From Hyphodiscus hymeniophilus (lineage: Eukaryota; Ascomycota; Leotiomycetes; Helotiales; Hyphodiscaceae): a stretch of 64,000 bases of DNA. The position numbers were made by a program, and so were the translations under genes. The DNA is taken from assembly GCA_016508695.1 (NCBI GenBank), contig VNKQ01000019.1:248001-312000 (forward strand), read 5' to 3'. Below the pieces are notes generated by a model. That model did not search any database, was not told the DNA's origin, and worked only from the letters and a program-made list of their open reading frames with translations. Positions 60,864 to 64,000 of this stretch are shown piece by piece (the stretch's first letter is position 1; each line of letters begins with the position of its first letter).

Positions 60864-61758
60864 TTTGACGTACTCTATGCAGCTTTGTGTATCGTCGCTG
60901 CAGAACTTGACAACCACAGCAAAGATATGCTCGGTATGGACGATCTTGTTGCTCGTGCCTTTTTACAGCAACCAAGTATGTCGCGGTCAGCGATACGAAT
61001 CGGTAGCACAGAAGAAGAACAAAGAGAAGAAGAAGAGGAGAAGGAGAAATTTTAATCCACACGATGTGGAGGAATGAAAACTAGATGGAGATTCAAGTAG
61101 GGCACAAGAGAGGGTTGTCGGATTTTACCGAGGCAGCCAGCCGATCCGAGTTGGTGAACATAACACCAACCAGCATGAATGGCACCAGAATCCAGAATGG
61201 TCCATCGTGACTCGCGAGCGCTCTATTCCGCTTCCATGGGGCGTTGTGAAGCACGAAAGTGCTTCACAATTACTAGAACCGGCTAATAGTGGGAGTTGGT
61301 GGCCGACCTTCGGGGCGGGGGTCGTGCATCTGCAGCAGGGTTCCCTAAGGCAAAGGAGCAGTGGAGGGAGGGGTCTGAGAGGCAATGATTGGAACTTTTG
61401 TTCCCCCGCAATTTGAGCGGAGGTATTCTTGACGAGGGATGGTGATGATCGCCGGAAGCTGCGCTCCACTGGGCTTTTTTTTTAATTCTTATTAATTCCG
61501 GGTTGTTTACGAACCAAGTAGGATAGGTAGTTGCTTCCGAATGCAATAACGCAACTCCCCCAGAACAGCATGATTCAAATGATCTATTGAAATTTGTGCA
61601 TTCGTGGTGCGCTATGTATACATGCAGGGAAACCAGACCTTCGTGCTCCAAAATCAAAACGCCGAATCATTGGCTTGTGACCGATCCAGACCGTGAACAC
61701 CAAGCGCCAATGCCAATACCAATGTCAATCCCCAGTTTCCAACTCCGCTCGCTCGAAT
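60864..61758. other. intergenic, with hairpin
   Basis: Upstream region of the MFS gene. It has a purine-rich tract (about 61009-61051, plus strand) and a perfect hairpin at 61244-61269. No gene seen. Confidence 0.6.
61244..61269. repeat. perfect 11-bp inverted repeat with GAAA loop
   Basis: TTGTGAAGCAC, loop GAAA, then GTGCTTCACAA. As RNA it would be an 11-bp stem capped by a GNRA tetraloop; as DNA it could be an operator-like palindrome. It lies about 0.4 kb upstream of the MFS start codon. Confidence 0.85.
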
Positions 61759-63916
61759 TTATTGGTCAAACTTGTGGACAAGTGACGAGATGGAGATATG
61801 AGAGCTCCTCGCAGTGATAGTAGAAGGTGGTGCGGAAGTGGGTATGACTCCAGGAAAGAGGGGGCCTGTATTGAGCGTAGAAGAGTGGGTCGTGTAGGAT
61901 GTGTAATTGTGGCTTACAGGCGTGGCAGGTGAAGCAATATAAGATGGCGGGGGTAGTGCACGCATCGAGTATGGCCATTGCGTTACACTGCGGTTATCTG
62001 TCGGTACTTGCCTTTGCAAGTGTCCAAAACCAGCATTGTTGTGGTGACAGTGCTTCGTTTGGGAGTTGTTGACACCTGCGAACATTGAATTGAATCCAGA
62101 GCCGCCAATTCCGTTTGTGCCTGTCGCATTCTGGAGATGCTTCGTGTGAGAAGTATTCATACCCGCGAAACCCCCACTAGAACCAGAGCCACCAACCCCA
62201 TAAGAACCACCGGCACCATTTTGCAAACATTGACGTGGTGGTGATCTCGCCGACTTGCTGGTTGGATCGCTATGAATGCTTCCTAGAGGGAGAGCATACA
62301 GATTCCAATTTGCCTCTGCCTGGTTGCAACTATGTCGAGTCGTGTAGCTGCTAAGCAGATCCACTGGGGAATTGTTCGCATCGATATCAAAATCAAGTTC
62401 AACATCATCCGACATTAAAGCATCCGGCGCCAGCTGCCAATCGTCAGCAGCACCATCCATCTGCGATGAATCGTTGCTGGGAGCATCGGTTTCTTTATTT
62501 CTCCATTTCGACGCCCACTCCTTCTCAATCTTCGGCTTCAAGGTTTGCCAGCCTCGTTCTGTACCGCCATCTCTGAAAACACGGGTCGCAGCCTTGAACG
62601 CAGGTGAGTTTTTGATAAAATCTTCTTCGATATGCGGTAGGTCTTCTTTAGCTCTTCTGGTGAAGAGTTCCTTGCGTGCATTCCTATTCTTATCGTACGG
62701 CGTCCGATGATTCTCTCGCCTATGTCTTACGCCAGCTTCTATTCTTCGCACAAGGGCCATGTGTTCATCGATCTTAGCCTTTTCAGCGGAGAGCCAGTTT
62801 GTGCGCTTTTCTTCCAGCTTAGACATTTCTTCTTGGTAGCTAGCAAGAGAGGCTGCATTCTCTTCAGCGGTCCTATTCGTGTCTGGGCGGTAGGGTTCTG
62901 GGGTAAGAGCTTCGTATCTTTCGATGATCTTCTCGACTTCTGACTTAAGGTAATACTTGTAAAGTCTAGGAGCGCCTCGAGGTCGGTTGTCGTCGACGTC
63001 AACGTAGTCATGAGGCTTCATGAACGAGTCATGCATGCCCACGGGAATACACTCGAGTAATTTCATGAAAGTATTCCGGTTGCCCATTCGGTCAGCACGA
63101 TTCTTGATCAGCCGATCCTCTCTCTCAATCTTGCTCCTCCAGCAATTCACACACCATCGCTTTGCCCACGACCAATGCGTTCTTGAGGCACCTTTGTCGG
63201 GGCAGCCAGGTTCGAGACAACCCTTAGTACCCAACAAGTTGCTGTACTGCCTCTCTGTCAGGCCTAGTGGTGGCGGTGGCATATCGTTACCATAGTTTTC
63301 CTTGCGACAGTTGACATAGATTGAAGTGAAATCGTCAACCATGGATCGAAATTCCTTACAGATTAGGCGTGCTTTGCCCAAGAACTGGGGTGGAGTAAAT
63401 TCTAGAATCCGCATCCAGACAGCGTGATCCAGTTGGTATTTTGCCTAGAAAGCCGTTAGTACCCTCCAAAACAATGTGCTCGAACCTGGACATCATGAAG
63501 AGACTCTGTGAGAGACTTCCTCGGGTACGTACAAGTTCCTTCTTCGGCGCCTTGGGCTTTGGAGGTCGCTTTGCCTTGGCAGGTTTGTCTAGTCTCGGCT
63601 TCTTGGTAGGCTCTTGCTGAGCGTCGCTTTTCCGCTTCCGGTTCTTCGTCTGTGGTTCTTCGAAGGTGAGGACTTGCTTTAATGTGTCGGGCATAGTAGG
63701 AGTGAAGTTCTGAATCGTTCGGGAAACATGGAAAGAGCGCATGAGTGTTTGCTGCGAGCCCGGGAAGGATCTGGGTTTCTTGTCCTCCTCCATCTTGTGT
63801 GCCATAAGAAGTCTGACTAGATTCCTCGCTGTGAGTAGACCTTCCGGATGCTTAAACATGCTCTCGAAACCCAGAGATGTGTGTGCCGCGTTTTGGAAGG
63901 GAGAGTCGTGTTCCAT
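61759..63916 (-). CDS. F-box-like protein with Cys cluster and basic N terminus
   Basis: Exons 63533-63916 and 61759-63444 give 689 residues. The N terminus (about 80-128) is strongly basic (KNRKRKSD, KKPRLDKPAKAKRPPKPKAP), likely a nuclear signal. Across the 88-nt intron comes AKYQLDHAVWMRILEFTPPQ, then FLGKARLICKEFRSMVDDF, resembling the F-box core. A Cys motif C-x4-C-x16-C-x2-C (CLEPGC ... WCVNC) may bind zinc. A Glu/Lys-rich coiled-coil-like stretch follows (EEMSKLEEKRTNWLSAEKAK). The C-terminal 200 residues are low complexity (Gly, Ser, Asn, His), with GTNGIGGSG-type repeats. Fungi have many such F-box/Cys proteins; function unknown. The start is the first ATG of the frame, 84 bp from the window end. 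Confidence 0.75.
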
Positions 63917-64000
63917 GACTTGATGCGAGGGGATAGAGGGTCGTGTGGCTTGCCGTCAAGCACCCCCGCCAGACGTCTTGTGGCCAGTATTATGAGACCT

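Noticed and set aside
1..64000. CRISPR arrays, bacterial promoters, rRNA operons
   Set aside because: The DNA is clearly eukaryotic (spliced fungal genes). The tandem arrays lack the repeat-spacer pattern of CRISPR, and no rRNA sequence was recognised.
43238..64000. Secondary-metabolite gene cluster
   Set aside because: The right-arm genes include an oxidase, a methyltransferase, an MFS transporter and an aminotransferase, but no PKS, NRPS or terpene synthase core. Housekeeping genes lie between them.

Overview
The window looks like nuclear DNA of a filamentous ascomycete (Pezizomycotina). Genes carry many short introns (about 40-160 nt, GT or GC donors, CTAAC/CTAAT-like branch sites). The gene set fits too: Cbp4, Esa1, Rex4, GPI10, ornithine aminotransferase, a WSC-glyoxal oxidase, a HET-like membrane protein and a fungal CorA-like protein. 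A Leotiomycete-like source is my guess only. All exon structures were read by eye from splice signals, reading frame and remembered family motifs.

Left arm (1-12.4 kb), normal base composition: CBP4 (+), an F-box/LRR-like gene (+), a small Cys-rich protein (-), a CorA-like membrane protein (-) and a 938-residue HET-like membrane protein (+).

Centre (12,448-41,600): a 29-kb AT-rich block without an intact gene. It carries the scar of repeat-induced point mutation (RIP): few CpA/TpG, stops in every frame. It resolves into nested transposons. The outer element is a minus-strand Ty3/Gypsy-type LTR retrotransposon with two 134-bp LTRs, a GGGG target duplication, a PBS-like and a PPT-like site, and relics of reverse transcriptase and integrase. 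Inside it sits a 16.9-kb DNA transposon (22,754-39,695) with 25-bp terminal inverted repeats and a plus-strand relic of a Plavaka (KDZ-type) transposase. A 444-bp hAT-type MITE (15,460-15,903) with a perfect 8-bp target duplication sits in the 3' half of the Gypsy element. Several tandem-repeat arrays (periods 9-84 bp) lie inside the DNA transposon.

Right arm (41.6-64 kb), normal composition: a secreted two-WSC glyoxal/galactose-oxidase-like protein (+); ESA1 (-) and REX4 (+) sharing a 209-bp divergent promoter; a cyclopropane-fatty-acid-synthase-like methyltransferase (-); ornithine aminotransferase (-); GPI10 (+) with a one-base frameshift in a C6 run; an allantoate-permease-family MFS transporter (-); and a second F-box-like protein (-). 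Three right-arm genes use GC-AG introns. The genes are mostly unrelated housekeeping and accessory functions and do not form a biosynthetic cluster. The most unusual content is the nested, RIP-degraded transposon stack.
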